The translations under genes and the position numbers were made by a program. From contig NZ_JAPDOB010000002.1 of the NCBI RefSeq assembly GCF_026013565.1, positions 868,001 through 932,000 on the forward strand: a stretch of 64,000 nt of DNA, written 5' to 3'. The notes beneath the pieces are model-generated. The model was not told the origin of the DNA and ran no database searches. It saw only the letters and a program-made list of their open reading frames with translations. Positions 1-9,869 of the stretch are shown piece after piece. Position 1 is the stretch's first letter. Each line of letters starts with the position of its first letter. The stretch comes from Sphingomonas arvum. Lineage in GTDB: Bacteria > Pseudomonadota > Alphaproteobacteria > Sphingomonadales > Sphingomonadaceae.

Positions 1-1885
1 CCGGACCCGGGCCGGCAGTATCGAAATCATTGGGGTCGCCCGCGCCAGTGAAGACTGCCGGAGTGGTCCAGACCACGTCCGTATGACCAATCACGGTCAC
101 GCTGACGAAGGTGGTCGTGCCGTCCGACGAAGTGACGGTGAATTTCTCCACCGGCGACTGGCCGTCGTTAAGAGCATTGGTCGCGGGCAGGCTGTTGTTG
201 AGCGTGTAGATCCAAGCGCCCGCCGCATTGATGGAAAAGCTCCCGTAGGTGCCGCTCACATTGCTCTGGGCGACAAAGGAGGCGGGTCCGTTCGGATCGC
301 TGACGGTCAGGGCACCAGTAGCCGTGATAACCGGCGAGTCTTCCGTGACCGATCCGGTTGCGGTGCCGCCGAACACACTGGGATCGGCCACTGCCGCGAG
401 GCTGAACCCGGCCTTGGTGTCAACGCTCGCGGTGCCGTCGCTAACCTTGTAGCTCACCACGATCGGGCCGTTGTAGTTGGCATCGGGGGTGAACGTGTAG
501 GTGCTGGTCGCCGGATTGTAGGCGAGGGTGCCATGGTCAACGGTAACGTTGGTGACCGCAAGCGTGTCCTTGTCGACGTCCGTCCAGCCGGCCAGGAGAT
601 CGGCGACGGTGAACGACTTGGCGGTGTCTTCGGTCCCGTCCGCCAGCGTGATGGCCGAACCGGTCGGCGCATCGTTCACGGCGGCGAGGTTGAAGCCGGC
701 GGTGGTGCTGACGTCGGCAGTGCCGTCGGAGACCTGGTAGGAAACGGTCACCGGGCCATTGTAGTTGGCGTCCGGATGGAAGGTGTAGGTGCCCGCGTCA
801 AACGACAGGGTGCCATGGTCGACCGTCACGTTCTTGACGCTCAGCGCGTCCTTGTCGACGTCCGTCCAGCCGGCCAGGAGATCGGCGACGGTGAAGGACT
901 TGGCGGTGTCCTCGGTCCCGTCCGCCAGCGTGATCGCCGAACCGGTCGGCGCATCGTTCACTCCGGTGATGATGATGGTCAGGTTGGCAGTGGCGACGCC
1001 GCCCTTGCCGTCCGCTACCTGGTAGGTGGTCGCGACCACGTCCTTGGTCTCGCCAGCTTTCAGAGCATCATAGCTGTCAGCGTCGAAGCTGTAGGTGCCG
1101 TTGGTGTTGAGGGTCAGCCCGACCGGTGCGTTGCCGACGATTGAGTAGGTCAGGGTGTTGCCGTCCTGATCGCTGTCGTTCCCGGCGACCGTGCCGGTGA
1201 CGGTTGCGTCTTCAAGGACGGAGTTCACATCATTGCCCGCGACCGGACCATGGTTGGTGCCCAGGATGTCCTTGTCGCCGATGTTGCCGGTGACGCGGAT
1301 GGCCACATCAGCGATCTTGTCGCCGTCGAGGTCGGCGTAGACGATCTTGTCGCCGGCGAGCGGGCCAGCGCCGACCCACACGCCCCAAGCGCTCGGGCCA
1401 TTGCCGCTCCACTGCAGCATGGAGGGCGCGTTCGCGCCGGTAAGGTGGCCGTTGAAGCCGGACAGGTCGAGCTTGTCGCCCTCGACCGAGTTGAAGTCCT
1501 TGATCCAGTCGCCGCTCAGGGCAGACCAAGCACCATTGACTGCGGCAGAGTCACCATTGGCGTCGCCGTGGTGCCAGTTGTACACGAACTTGTCGCCGCC
1601 ACGGTCACCGTAGAGTGTGTCGGCGCCCTCGTCGCCGGCGATGATGTCGGCACCATTGCCGCCGCCGCCGTTGAGGATATCGGCGCCGTTAGACGATGTG
1701 TCCGTGTTGTTCTTGCTGTCACCCCAGATGACTTCGTCGTAGCTGGAGCCGTTCACCGTGTCGGCACCGTTGCCGGCAGTGATATCGTAGCGGTCGATCT
1801 GGCTCAGGGTCAGGCCGGAGCTTGCAAACAGGGTCTGAGCATCGATCGTGTCGATGCCGTTACCGCCTTCAAGGCTGACGATAAT
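1..1885 (-). CDS. RTX / tandem-95 (cadherin-like) surface or secreted protein, partial
   Basis: The minus strand is open from about 1936 to the left edge and reads as a repeat-rich extracellular protein of more than 620 residues. The N-terminal part has glycine/aspartate-rich calcium-binding motifs (GGNGID, GDEGADTLYGD, GDRGGD) followed by a serralysin-C-terminus-like segment (GDWIKDF, DLSGF). After that come Ig/cadherin-like repeats, two of them nearly identical with a 94-residue period (NDAPTGSAITL, GTEDTAKSFTVADLLAGW, HPDANYNGPVTVSYQVSDG). Proteins of this kind are usually exported by type I secretion and act in adhesion or as surface layers; the secretion signal would lie outside the window. 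No ATG, GTG or TTG lies between the in-frame stop at 1937-1939 and the first RTX motif, so the 5' end looks missing or displaced. The 3' end is cut by the window edge. Confidence 0.85.
   Translation of the reverse strand, partial: MIVSLEGGNGIDTIDAQTLFASSGLTLSQIDRYDITAGNGADTVNGSSYDEVIWGDSKNNTDTSSNGADILNGGGGNGADIIAGDEGADTLYGDRGGDKFVYNWHHGDANGDSAAVNGAWSALSGDWIKDFNSVEGDKLDLSGFNGHLTGANAPSMLQWSGNGPSAWGVWVGAGPLAGDKIVYADLDGDKIADVAIRVTGNIGDKDILGTNHGPVAGNDVNSVLEDATVTGTVAGNDSDQDGNTLTYSIVGNAPVGLTLNTNGTYSFDADSYDALKAGETKDVVATTYQVADGKGGVATANLTIIITGVNDAPTGSAITLADGTEDTAKSFTVADLLAGWTDVDKDALSVKNVTVDHGTLSFDAGTYTFHPDANYNGPVTVSYQVSDGTADVSTTAGFNLAAVNDAPTGSAITLADGTEDTAKSFTVADLLAGWTDVDKDTLAVTNVTVDHGTLAYNPATSTYTFTPDANYNGPIVVSYKVSDGTASVDTKAGFSLAAVADPSVFGGTATGSVTEDSPVITATGALTVSDPNGPASFVAQSNVSGTYGSFSINAAGAWIYTLNNSLPATNALNDGQSPVEKFTVTSSDGTTTFVSVTVIGHTDVVWTTPAVFTGAGDPNDFDTAGPGP
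562..961 (-). repeat. Tandem-95 coding repeat, two copies with 282-nt period
   Basis: Copies at about 562-679 and 844-961 are almost identical at the DNA level, differing at only a few mostly third-codon positions, and are offset by exactly 282 nt (94 codons). Each encodes the DGTEDTAKSFTVADLLAGW segment of an Ig/cadherin-like module. The near-identity suggests recent duplication or gene conversion and makes copy number here liable to change by recombination or misassembly. Confidence 0.9.
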
Positions 1886-1908
1886 GGCTAGTAACCCCCT
1901 AATTCTGG

Positions 1909-1969
1909 TTACTTTCCACTGTGTCGCTTTGGCACATCAACTTACGTTAACTACTTGCCACTGCGTCGC
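1909..1969. repeat. Pair of imperfect 19-bp direct repeats at the broken end of the RTX gene
   Basis: The + strand carries TTACTTTCCACTGTGTCGC at 1909-1927 and CTACTTGCCACTGCGTCGC at 1951-1969. They match at 16 of 19 positions and start 42 nt apart. They lie between the pnp terminator and the start-less RTX reading frame. Arrays of short similar sites are typical of the ends of some transposons (transposase-binding iterons) or of regulator-binding promoters. No transposase gene is visible in the window, so the role is unknown. Confidence 0.6.
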
Positions 1970-2002
1970 CGACCCAAGCACCGCGTGGTTGATCCAAACG
2001 AA

Positions 2003-2033
2003 AGAGGGCTCCCCCGAGCCGGAGAAGCCCTCT
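2003..2033 (-). terminator. Rho-independent terminator of pnp
   Basis: An 8-bp stem core (AGAGGGCT at 2003-2010 with AGCCCTCT at 2026-2033) with further GC pairing toward the loop is followed on the minus strand by TTCGTTTGG. It lies 47 nt beyond the pnp stop codon, as expected for the end of the rpsO-pnp transcript. Confidence 0.75.
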
Positions 2034-2080
2034 CTGTTCTAACTGAAGATCAGGCAGCCGCTGCGACTGCCTTGATCCAT

Positions 2081-4444
<2,364 letters not shown>

Positions 4445-4517
4445 TCTAGTCCCTTCACCCCGCCGCCAGATGCGAGCGGGGGCAGCAATTTGCGAGCTAG
4501 CCGGCTCGCGGTCGGTC

Positions 4518-4588
4518 GGGGCGTTCGTTGACGGACCCCATGTGGGTACCCGTGAAAGTACTACTTTCATGGGACCCATGAACGCCCC
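4518..4588 (-). promoter_or_regulatory. Long leader hairpin upstream of pnp (candidate RNase III / PNPase autoregulation site)
   Basis: Two nested inverted repeats form one long stem-loop in the pnp leader. The outer stem is GGGGCGTTC (4518-4526) with GAACGCCCC (4580-4588). The inner stem pairs around a small loop near 4560 (GTGAAAGTA with TACTTTCAT). In E. coli the pnp leader carries an analogous hairpin that RNase III cuts, after which PNPase destabilises its own mRNA. Position between rpsO and pnp and overall shape match; the mechanism here is inferred. Confidence 0.6.
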
Positions 4589-4616
4589 GCCGAATTGCGG
4601 GACTGTCCGGATAGAC

Positions 4617-4642
4617 AAAGGGCGCCGCGATGGGCGCCCTTT
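4617..4642 (-). terminator. Terminator-like hairpin after rpsO
   Basis: A 10-bp inverted repeat (AAAGGGCGCC with GGCGCCCTTT, counted on the minus strand) begins 4 nt beyond the rpsO stop codon. It can end or attenuate the rpsO transcript before pnp, in keeping with the need for different amounts of S15 and PNPase. Confidence 0.7.
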
Positions 4643-4646
4643 GATG

Positions 4647-4916
4647 TTACTTGCGGAGGCCGAGCCGACCGATGAGGTCGGTGTAGCGCTGCGCATCCTC
4701 GCGCTTGAGGTAATCAAGCAGCGAACGCCGCTTGTTCACCATCATGAGGAGCCCGCGCCGGCTGTGATTATCCTTGGCGTGGGTCTTGAAGTGCTCGGTC
4801 AGCGTGTTGATGCGGTCCGTGAGGATCGCGATCTGGACCTCGGGCGAACCCGTGTCGTTGCTGTCCCGGCCATAATCCTTGATCAGCGTCTGCTTGCGCT
4901 CCGCAGTGATCGACAT
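4647..4916 (-). CDS. rpsO: 30S ribosomal protein S15
   Basis: An 89-residue protein, the standard S15 length, beginning [12 protein letters not shown] and containing the family signature ([32 protein letters not shown]). S15 is a primary 16S rRNA-binding protein of the small-subunit platform. It follows truB by 22 nt and precedes pnp, the canonical truB-rpsO-pnp order. S15 often represses its own translation by binding its mRNA leader; no such structure was worked out here. Confidence 0.97.
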   Translation of the reverse strand: MSITAERKQTLIKDYGRDSNDTGSPEVQIAILTDRINTLTEHFKTHAKDNHSRRGLLMMVNKRRSLLDYLKREDAQRYTDLIGRLGLRK

Positions 4917-4938
4917 CGACTTACTCCTTCGTATCTGT

Positions 4939-5835
4939 CTACAGGTTGAACCCGCGCACGACCCGGAGGACGTCGTCCGAGGCCTCGACCAGCGCCACCG
5001 GACGGCCAGCGTCGGTGGCGAGGTTCAGCCCCGAACTGGCGGGGACCCCGCTCAACTGACGCCCCTGTCGGAGCAGCGCAGCCTGGTCGGGTGAGACGGG
5101 GAGGGCCGGGATGTCGTCCAGCCCCGCGACGAGCGGGAGTACCGCCCCGTCAAGCCGCCGCGCCTTAGCGATTTCGGCCAGGAAGTCCAGCGATATCGCC
5201 TGATCGAGGGTGAATGGACCGGCCTTGGTTCGGCGCAGCATGGCGACGTGGCCGACGGTCCCGAGGGCGTAAGCGATGTCGCGCGCCAGCGAGCGGATGT
5301 AGGTGCCCTTGGACACGGTGGCGGAGAGGGTGACCTCCTCAGTGCTCGCAGCGAGGATGGTGAGGTCGAAGATAGTCACCTGTCGGCTCTTCAACGCCAC
5401 TTCCTGCCCAGCGCGGGCAAGGTCGTAGGCGCGCTTTCCGTCGACCTTGAGCGCGGAATAGGCCGGTGGGACCTGTTCGATCAGGCCGGTGAAGCGGGAC
5501 AGGACGGCTTGAACTTCCGCGAGGCCGGGACGGAGGTCGCTTGTCGCGACCACCTCGCCTTCTGCATCGAGTGTGCTGGTTTCCGCGCCGAAGCGGATCG
5601 TGAAATCGTAAGCCTTGGTGGCGTCCAGCATGCGGCCGGCAAGCTTGGTCGCTTCGCTTAGTGCGATCGGCAGGACTCCACTGGCGAGCGGATCCAGCGT
5701 GCCGCCGTGGCCAACCTTGTGCTTCGGCAGGCCTGCTTCGCGGATCGCGCGCTTGACGGCGCTGACCACCGGCGTGGAGCCAAGGCCGACCGGCTTGTCG
5801 ATTATCAGCCAGCCGTGGAGCAGGCCGCCGCTCAT
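4939..5835 (-). CDS. truB: tRNA pseudouridine(55) synthase TruB
   Basis: A 298-residue enzyme that converts U55 in the tRNA T-loop to pseudouridine and also acts as a tRNA-folding chaperone. The catalytic aspartate is D48 in [12 protein letters not shown], and the N-terminal [12 protein letters not shown] motif is present. The start MSGGLLHGW is preferred: the frame remains open far upstream, but only opposite the neighbouring flippase gene and with shadow-like composition. The gene lies 22 nt before rpsO. It is separated from rbfA by two oppositely oriented genes plus tdk and a GNAT gene, so it must have its own promoter in the 114-bp divergent gap with the flippase gene. Confidence 0.95.
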   Translation of the reverse strand: MSGGLLHGWLIIDKPVGLGSTPVVSAVKRAIREAGLPKHKVGHGGTLDPLASGVLPIALSEATKLAGRMLDATKAYDFTIRFGAETSTLDAEGEVVATSDLRPGLAEVQAVLSRFTGLIEQVPPAYSALKVDGKRAYDLARAGQEVALKSRQVTIFDLTILAASTEEVTLSATVSKGTYIRSLARDIAYALGTVGHVAMLRRTKAGPFTLDQAISLDFLAEIAKARRLDGAVLPLVAGLDDIPALPVSPDQAALLRQGRQLSGVPASSGLNLATDAGRPVALVEASDDVLRVVRGFNL

Positions 5836-5949
5836 TCGCGGCTCAGCGGGCAGAATGGGGGCAGCGGCAAGAGCATCCGCCCGCTTTTTGCAGGGGCAGC
5901 CCGCCCATGCTAGCCGGCAACTTCCCTTTTCTGGCTGCCCGCACCCCAC

Positions 5950-7257
5950 ATGAAGCATTGGTTCAAGGACAGCAGCTTCCGCTCGGTGCTGAAGAACAGC
6001 AGCCTGCTGACAGCGTCGAAGGCGGTCGCCGGTGTGGCCGGGCTGGCCAGCCTCGCGTTCGCCGGGCGAGGTCTGGGTGTGGCTGGCCTCGGCGTGCTGA
6101 TCCTTCTGAACAGCTACGCCAAGGCGGCCAGCGGATTTACCAAGTTCCAGTCGTGGCAACTGATCATTCGTTACGGCGGGCAGATCCTGTCGGACGGGCG
6201 CGCGGACGAGTTCAAGGCATCGACTGGTTTCGCCTTCGCGCTCGATCTCTTGAGCGGGGTGGTCGGCATGATCCTGGCGATCGCCCTGCTGCCGCTGGTC
6301 GGCCACTGGTTCGGGATCGAGGGCGACAACGTCAGCCTCGCGATGCTCTACTGCACGCTGCTGCCGACCATGGGCGCAGCGACGCCGATCGGGGTGCTGC
6401 GCTCGCTGGACCGGTTCGACCTGATCAGCTGGCAGGGAACGACTTACCCGATAGCCCGGGCGATCCTGGCAGGCGTTGCCTGGGCGGCGGGCCTGCCCTT
6501 CCCGGCTTTCGTGGCGATCTGGTATGTGACCGACCTCGGCGGCGACCTGTACCTGTGGTTCCTGGCGTGGCGCGAGTTGCGGCGCCGCGAGCTGCTGCCA
6601 GGTATCCGGCCCACGTTGCGGCCGACGATCCTGCCGGGCGCATGGCGCTTCGCCATTCATGTCAACCTGACGTCCAGCCTGTCTACCGCCTGGGGGCCGA
6701 TGGCGCAGCTGGTCGTCGGCGGCTTGCTGAACCCGAGCGCGGCAGCGCTGTTCCGCATCGCCTCAAGCCTGGCCGACAGCGCGCAGAAGCCGGCCGACTT
6801 TCTGGGAAAGGCATTCTACCCGGAGATCGTGCGGCTGGACGTGGCCAGCAAGCATCCGTGGCGGCTGATGATCCGCAGCGCGGTGCTGGCGGGGCTGGCC
6901 GCGTCCGTATTGTTGCTGATCCTGGCGCTGGGCGGCCAGCCGCTCGTCACGCTCCTGTTCGGCAAGGCGTTCGCGGGCGCTTATCCGATCCTGCTGGTGC
7001 TGATGATTGTGCCGCTGATCGGCGCCATGAGCTTTCCGATGCCCTCCATGCTGTATGCGCTCGACCGGCCGGACGCGCCGCTCAAGTCGCGGATCGTCGG
7101 CACCGGCCTTTACTTCGTGCTGGTTGCGCCCTTGTGCTGGCGGTTCGGCGTGCTGGGCGCCGCGGCGGCGTTCGTTATCGCCTACGCGGCCATGACCCTT
7201 ATGCTGGTGCTACAATTGCGCTCTGAGTACCGGCGGGTGCGGAGGCGGTCGGCGTGA
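5950..7257 (+). CDS. Polysaccharide/lipopolysaccharide flippase-like membrane protein
   Basis: A 435-residue integral membrane protein with about a dozen hydrophobic segments, resembling the MATE-like/Wzx oligosaccharide flippases that move lipid-linked sugars across the inner membrane. Features seen: a short polar N-terminus, GLASLAFAGRGLGVAGLG early in the protein, and a basic, repeatedly membrane-spanning C-terminal half. No clear Shine-Dalgarno lies before ATG 5950, so the start is uncertain. It overlaps the next gene by 4 nt (GTGA), so the two are probably co-translated. The substrate cannot be read from sequence. The pair is inserted between truB and tdk and breaks the usual rbfA-truB linkage. 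Confidence 0.75.
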   Translation: MKHWFKDSSFRSVLKNSSLLTASKAVAGVAGLASLAFAGRGLGVAGLGVLILLNSYAKAASGFTKFQSWQLIIRYGGQILSDGRADEFKASTGFAFALDLLSGVVGMILAIALLPLVGHWFGIEGDNVSLAMLYCTLLPTMGAATPIGVLRSLDRFDLISWQGTTYPIARAILAGVAWAAGLPFPAFVAIWYVTDLGGDLYLWFLAWRELRRRELLPGIRPTLRPTILPGAWRFAIHVNLTSSLSTAWGPMAQLVVGGLLNPSAAALFRIASSLADSAQKPADFLGKAFYPEIVRLDVASKHPWRLMIRSAVLAGLAASVLLLILALGGQPLVTLLFGKAFAGAYPILLVLMIVPLIGAMSFPMPSMLYALDRPDAPLKSRIVGTGLYFVLVAPLCWRFGVLGAAAAFVIAYAAMTLMLVLQLRSEYRRVRRRSA

Positions 7258-8237
7258 GCCCGAAGCCGCGCGTCTGGGCCTTGCTGGGTGCGCACACGGG
7301 CGACAACAATCAGGTGCTGGCGCTGGCTCGCGCCCTTGGCGTGCCATTTGAGCGGGTGGAGTTGCGCTACAACCTGCTGCGCAAGCTCGGGCCGCGACTG
7401 CTGGGCACCAGCCTGGCGGCCGTAACGGCGGACAGCCGGCAATTGCTGCGGCCGCCGTGGCCCGACTTGGTGGTGGGCATCGGCCGCCGCAGCGTACCGG
7501 TAGCGCGGTGGCTCAAGCAACAAAGTGGCGGACACACGAAAATCGTGCGGCTCGGCGACCCGCGGCATGATCCGGCGTTGTTCGATCTGGTGCTGACGAC
7601 GCCGCAGTACCGGGTGCCTGAAGCCCCGAACGTCGTCCAGCTGCCGCTGGCGCTAAGCCCTTATCAGGAGCTCGCGGTGGCCGAACCGGACGAAGCCGCT
7701 TGGCTGCAGGCCTGCGACCCACCACACCTGCTCCTCGCAATTGGCGGTGAGACACGCAACTGGAGGCTGTCGAAAGAGGTGGTGAGCAAGGCTGCTCGCC
7801 GGCTGATCGAGCGCGCGGGGCAGGGCTGCCTGACGATCGTCACCAGCGCCCGGACCAGCCCGGACCTGAGACACGCGCTGCGGAGCCTGTGCACGGAGCA
7901 TCCGCGATGCCGGTTGGTCGCAGGCCCCCGGCCGCGCTTTGCCGTGCTGTTGGCTGATGCGGACGAATGCTTCGTCACAGCGGACAGCGTTTCGATGCTG
8001 TCGGAAGCAGTCCTTGCTGGCAAGCCGGTGGGCATGGTGCCGGTGGAACTGACCGCGGCCGGCCGCCGGCGGTTGGGCGAGCGGAGCGGGGAGGGCCATC
8101 GCGATCTCCGCCGCTTCTGGGAACGGCTGGAGCGGGACGGCCTAGTTGGCACCGTCGACGCGCCGCGAAGGGGGCGCGTAGAGAACCCGATCGAGACTGC
8201 GGTGCGCGCGGTGCGCGAACTGCTGGAGCGAAGCTAG
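7254..8237 (+). CDS. ELM1-like (mitochondrial fission ELM1 family, DUF1022) protein
   Basis: A 327-residue protein starting GTG at 7254 inside the stop region of the flippase gene. It matches the bacterial ELM1-like family: an N-terminal WALLGAHTGDNNQ motif, a central VVGIGRRSVPVARWL motif, and a C-terminal part like a GT-B fold (LLAIGGETRNW, TVDSVSMLSEAVLAGKPVG-like stretch reading TADSVSMLSEAVLAGKPV). The family is named after a plant protein needed for mitochondrial division; the bacterial function is not established, although the fold suggests a glycosyltransferase-like enzyme. Coupling to a flippase gene suggests a role in cell-surface glycan. It ends in a CTAG shared with the stop of tdk. 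Confidence 0.8.
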   Translation: MSPKPRVWALLGAHTGDNNQVLALARALGVPFERVELRYNLLRKLGPRLLGTSLAAVTADSRQLLRPPWPDLVVGIGRRSVPVARWLKQQSGGHTKIVRLGDPRHDPALFDLVLTTPQYRVPEAPNVVQLPLALSPYQELAVAEPDEAAWLQACDPPHLLLAIGGETRNWRLSKEVVSKAARRLIERAGQGCLTIVTSARTSPDLRHALRSLCTEHPRCRLVAGPRPRFAVLLADADECFVTADSVSMLSEAVLAGKPVGMVPVELTAAGRRRLGERSGEGHRDLRRFWERLERDGLVGTVDAPRRGRVENPIETAVRAVRELLERS

Positions 8238-8821
8238 GCCGAAGCCCCGCGGAGCCGTTCGAAGAAGTGGCGGCGGCACATGGCGACATACCGGTCGTTG
8301 CCGCCAATCTCAGTTTGCTCGCCGCTGACCACCGCCCGGCCTTGTTCGTCGACCCGAAGGTTCATCGTCGCCTTGCGGCCGCATTCGCATACGGCTTTTA
8401 GTTCGACGAGCGCGTCGGCGAGGGCCAGCAGGGCGGCGCTGCCGGGAAACAGCGCACCAACGAAGTCGGTACGCAGGCCATAGCAGAGGACTGGGAGGTT
8501 GCGCTCGTCCGCCAGTCGGCAGAGCTGGAGCACCTGGTTGAGCGTGAGGAACTGGGCCTCATCGACCAGCACGCAATGGAGTGGGCCTTTCGCCATCTCC
8601 TCGCCGAGGGCGGCGAACAGGTCGGTGTCGGGATGATAGGCGTGGGCCTCCGCGCCGATGTCCAAGCGCGAGGCGATGCGGCCGGTGCCGGCGCGATCAT
8701 CATGCGCAGCGGTCCACAGCATCGTGTGCATGCCCCGTTCGCGGTAGTTGAAGTCGGCCTGGAGCAGGGTCGTCGACTTGCCCGCGTTCATCGCTGCGTA
8801 ATAGAAGTATAACTTGGCCAT
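8234..8821 (-). CDS. tdk: Thymidine kinase (type II)
   Basis: A 195-residue salvage enzyme that phosphorylates thymidine with ATP. It has the P-loop AAMNAGKST (residues about 9-17), Walker B-like VLVDEAQFL (about 84-92), the lasso region, and a C-terminal structural zinc site (CECG and CRRHF). Length agrees with bacterial TK1-type enzymes. Its last four bases are shared with the convergent ELM1-like gene. It lies 9 nt downstream of the GNAT gene and is probably on the same transcript. Confidence 0.95.
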   Translation of the reverse strand: MAKLYFYYAAMNAGKSTTLLQADFNYRERGMHTMLWTAAHDDRAGTGRIASRLDIGAEAHAYHPDTDLFAALGEEMAKGPLHCVLVDEAQFLTLNQVLQLCRLADERNLPVLCYGLRTDFVGALFPGSAALLALADALVELKAVCECGRKATMNLRVDEQGRAVVSGEQTEIGGNDRYVAMCRRHFFERLRGASA

Positions 8822-8830
8822 GAGTGTCGG

Positions 8831-9373
8831 TTAGACCGGCCATTCATCCTTGAGAATGGCGAACAGCACCGTGTCGCGGACGTGGCCGGTCCAAGTGATG
8901 CGGTCGGCGCGGAGCAGGCCTTCGCGGACAGCGCCAAGCTTCTTCATAGCGGCCTGGCTTCGCCCGTTGCGGAGGTCGACGCGGAATTCGACACGTCGGA
9001 TGCCGCAGTCGAAGGCGTGGGTAAGCATCATGTCCTTGATGCGCCGGTTAAATCCGGTGCCGCGCACGTGCGGGCGGTAGTAAGTGCCGCCGATCTCCAG
9101 CACCTGACGTGCTTCGTCGATGCCAAGGAAGCTCGACATGCCGGCGAGCTCGTCCCCGTCGAACAGGACAAAGGTGCGATTGAGCGGCCCGCTGGCAAGC
9201 TTGTCGATGCTGGCGTCGAAATGCTCGGGATCGAATGGCATCGAGTAGATGGACCAGATTGCCTTATCCTCGGCACAGGCGCTGCGGAGAGCGTCCCGCC
9301 AAGCTTCGGAGAATGGCTCGGCGCTGCACCGGTCCCCGCTAATCGGCCGCCCCAACCGAGCGAGGTCGATCAT
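8831..9373 (-). CDS. GNAT-family N-acetyltransferase (RimJ/RimL-like)
   Basis: A 180-residue acetyltransferase of the RimJ/RimL type, using acetyl-CoA to acetylate an amine on a protein N-terminus or small molecule. Supporting segments are [17 protein letters not shown] (acetyl-CoA loop region) and [21 protein letters not shown], typical of this subfamily. Its start codon overlaps the rbfA stop (ATGA at 9370-9373), indicating translational coupling at the end of the infB-rbfA operon. The substrate is unknown. Confidence 0.85.
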   Translation of the reverse strand: MIDLARLGRPISGDRCSAEPFSEAWRDALRSACAEDKAIWSIYSMPFDPEHFDASIDKLASGPLNRTFVLFDGDELAGMSSFLGIDEARQVLEIGGTYYRPHVRGTGFNRRIKDMMLTHAFDCGIRRVEFRVDLRNGRSQAAMKKLGAVREGLLRADRITWTGHVRDTVLFAILKDEWPV

Positions 9374-9762
9374 TCCTCCGTGAGGTCCTGAGCGACGTGA
9401 TCGGAGCGCAGGATGCGGTCGATGTGGCTGCCTTCGTCAAAGCTCTCGTCGGCGAGGAACTTGAGCTTGGCGGCATATTTGGTGCGCACGCGATGGGCGA
9501 CCTCGCGCTGGAGAAAGGCGGTATTCTGGCGGAGAGCCTTCAGAACCGCCGCCTCGTCCTGGCCAAGCAGCGGCTTCACGAAAACCGTGGCGTGACGCAG
9601 ATCGGGGGACATGCGCACTTCGGTGACGCTGACGAGATGGCTTTGCAGCGTCTCGTCATGCACGTCGCCGCGCTGAAGAATCTCGCTCAACACATGGCGC
9701 ACCTGCTCGCCGACGCGGAGCAGGCGGACGGAGCGACCTTCCTGAGTTTCCTGTTTTCTCAT
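9370..9762 (-). CDS. rbfA: Ribosome-binding factor A
   Basis: A 130-residue KH-like protein that binds the immature 30S subunit and aids 16S 5'-end processing, notably at low temperature. The family signature is present: [14 protein letters not shown], then [17 protein letters not shown] and the C-terminal [19 protein letters not shown]. It lies 107 nt downstream of infB in the canonical position and overlaps the next gene by 4 nt. Confidence 0.96.
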   Translation of the reverse strand: MRKQETQEGRSVRLLRVGEQVRHVLSEILQRGDVHDETLQSHLVSVTEVRMSPDLRHATVFVKPLLGQDEAAVLKALRQNTAFLQREVAHRVRTKYAAKLKFLADESFDEGSHIDRILRSDHVAQDLTEE

Positions 9763-9869
9763 CTCGTTCCCGGGCCGTCAGTCCTGTCGCTGCGCGCAGG
9801 CCGTCCGCCGTTCGCTGTCTCTCGCGTAAGCTGCGCTTGCAAAGCTCCGCTTCTCCTACGCTCGGCAGC

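Noticed and set aside
83-1891. + strand open frames in the RTX region
   Set aside because: They are shadows of the repeat-bearing minus-strand gene; only the minus strand gives RTX and Ig-like motifs.
5836-6660. A 275-codon N-terminal extension of truB
   Set aside because: It is antisense to the flippase gene, has Arg/Gln-rich shadow composition, and the TruB domain starts cleanly at MSGGLL.
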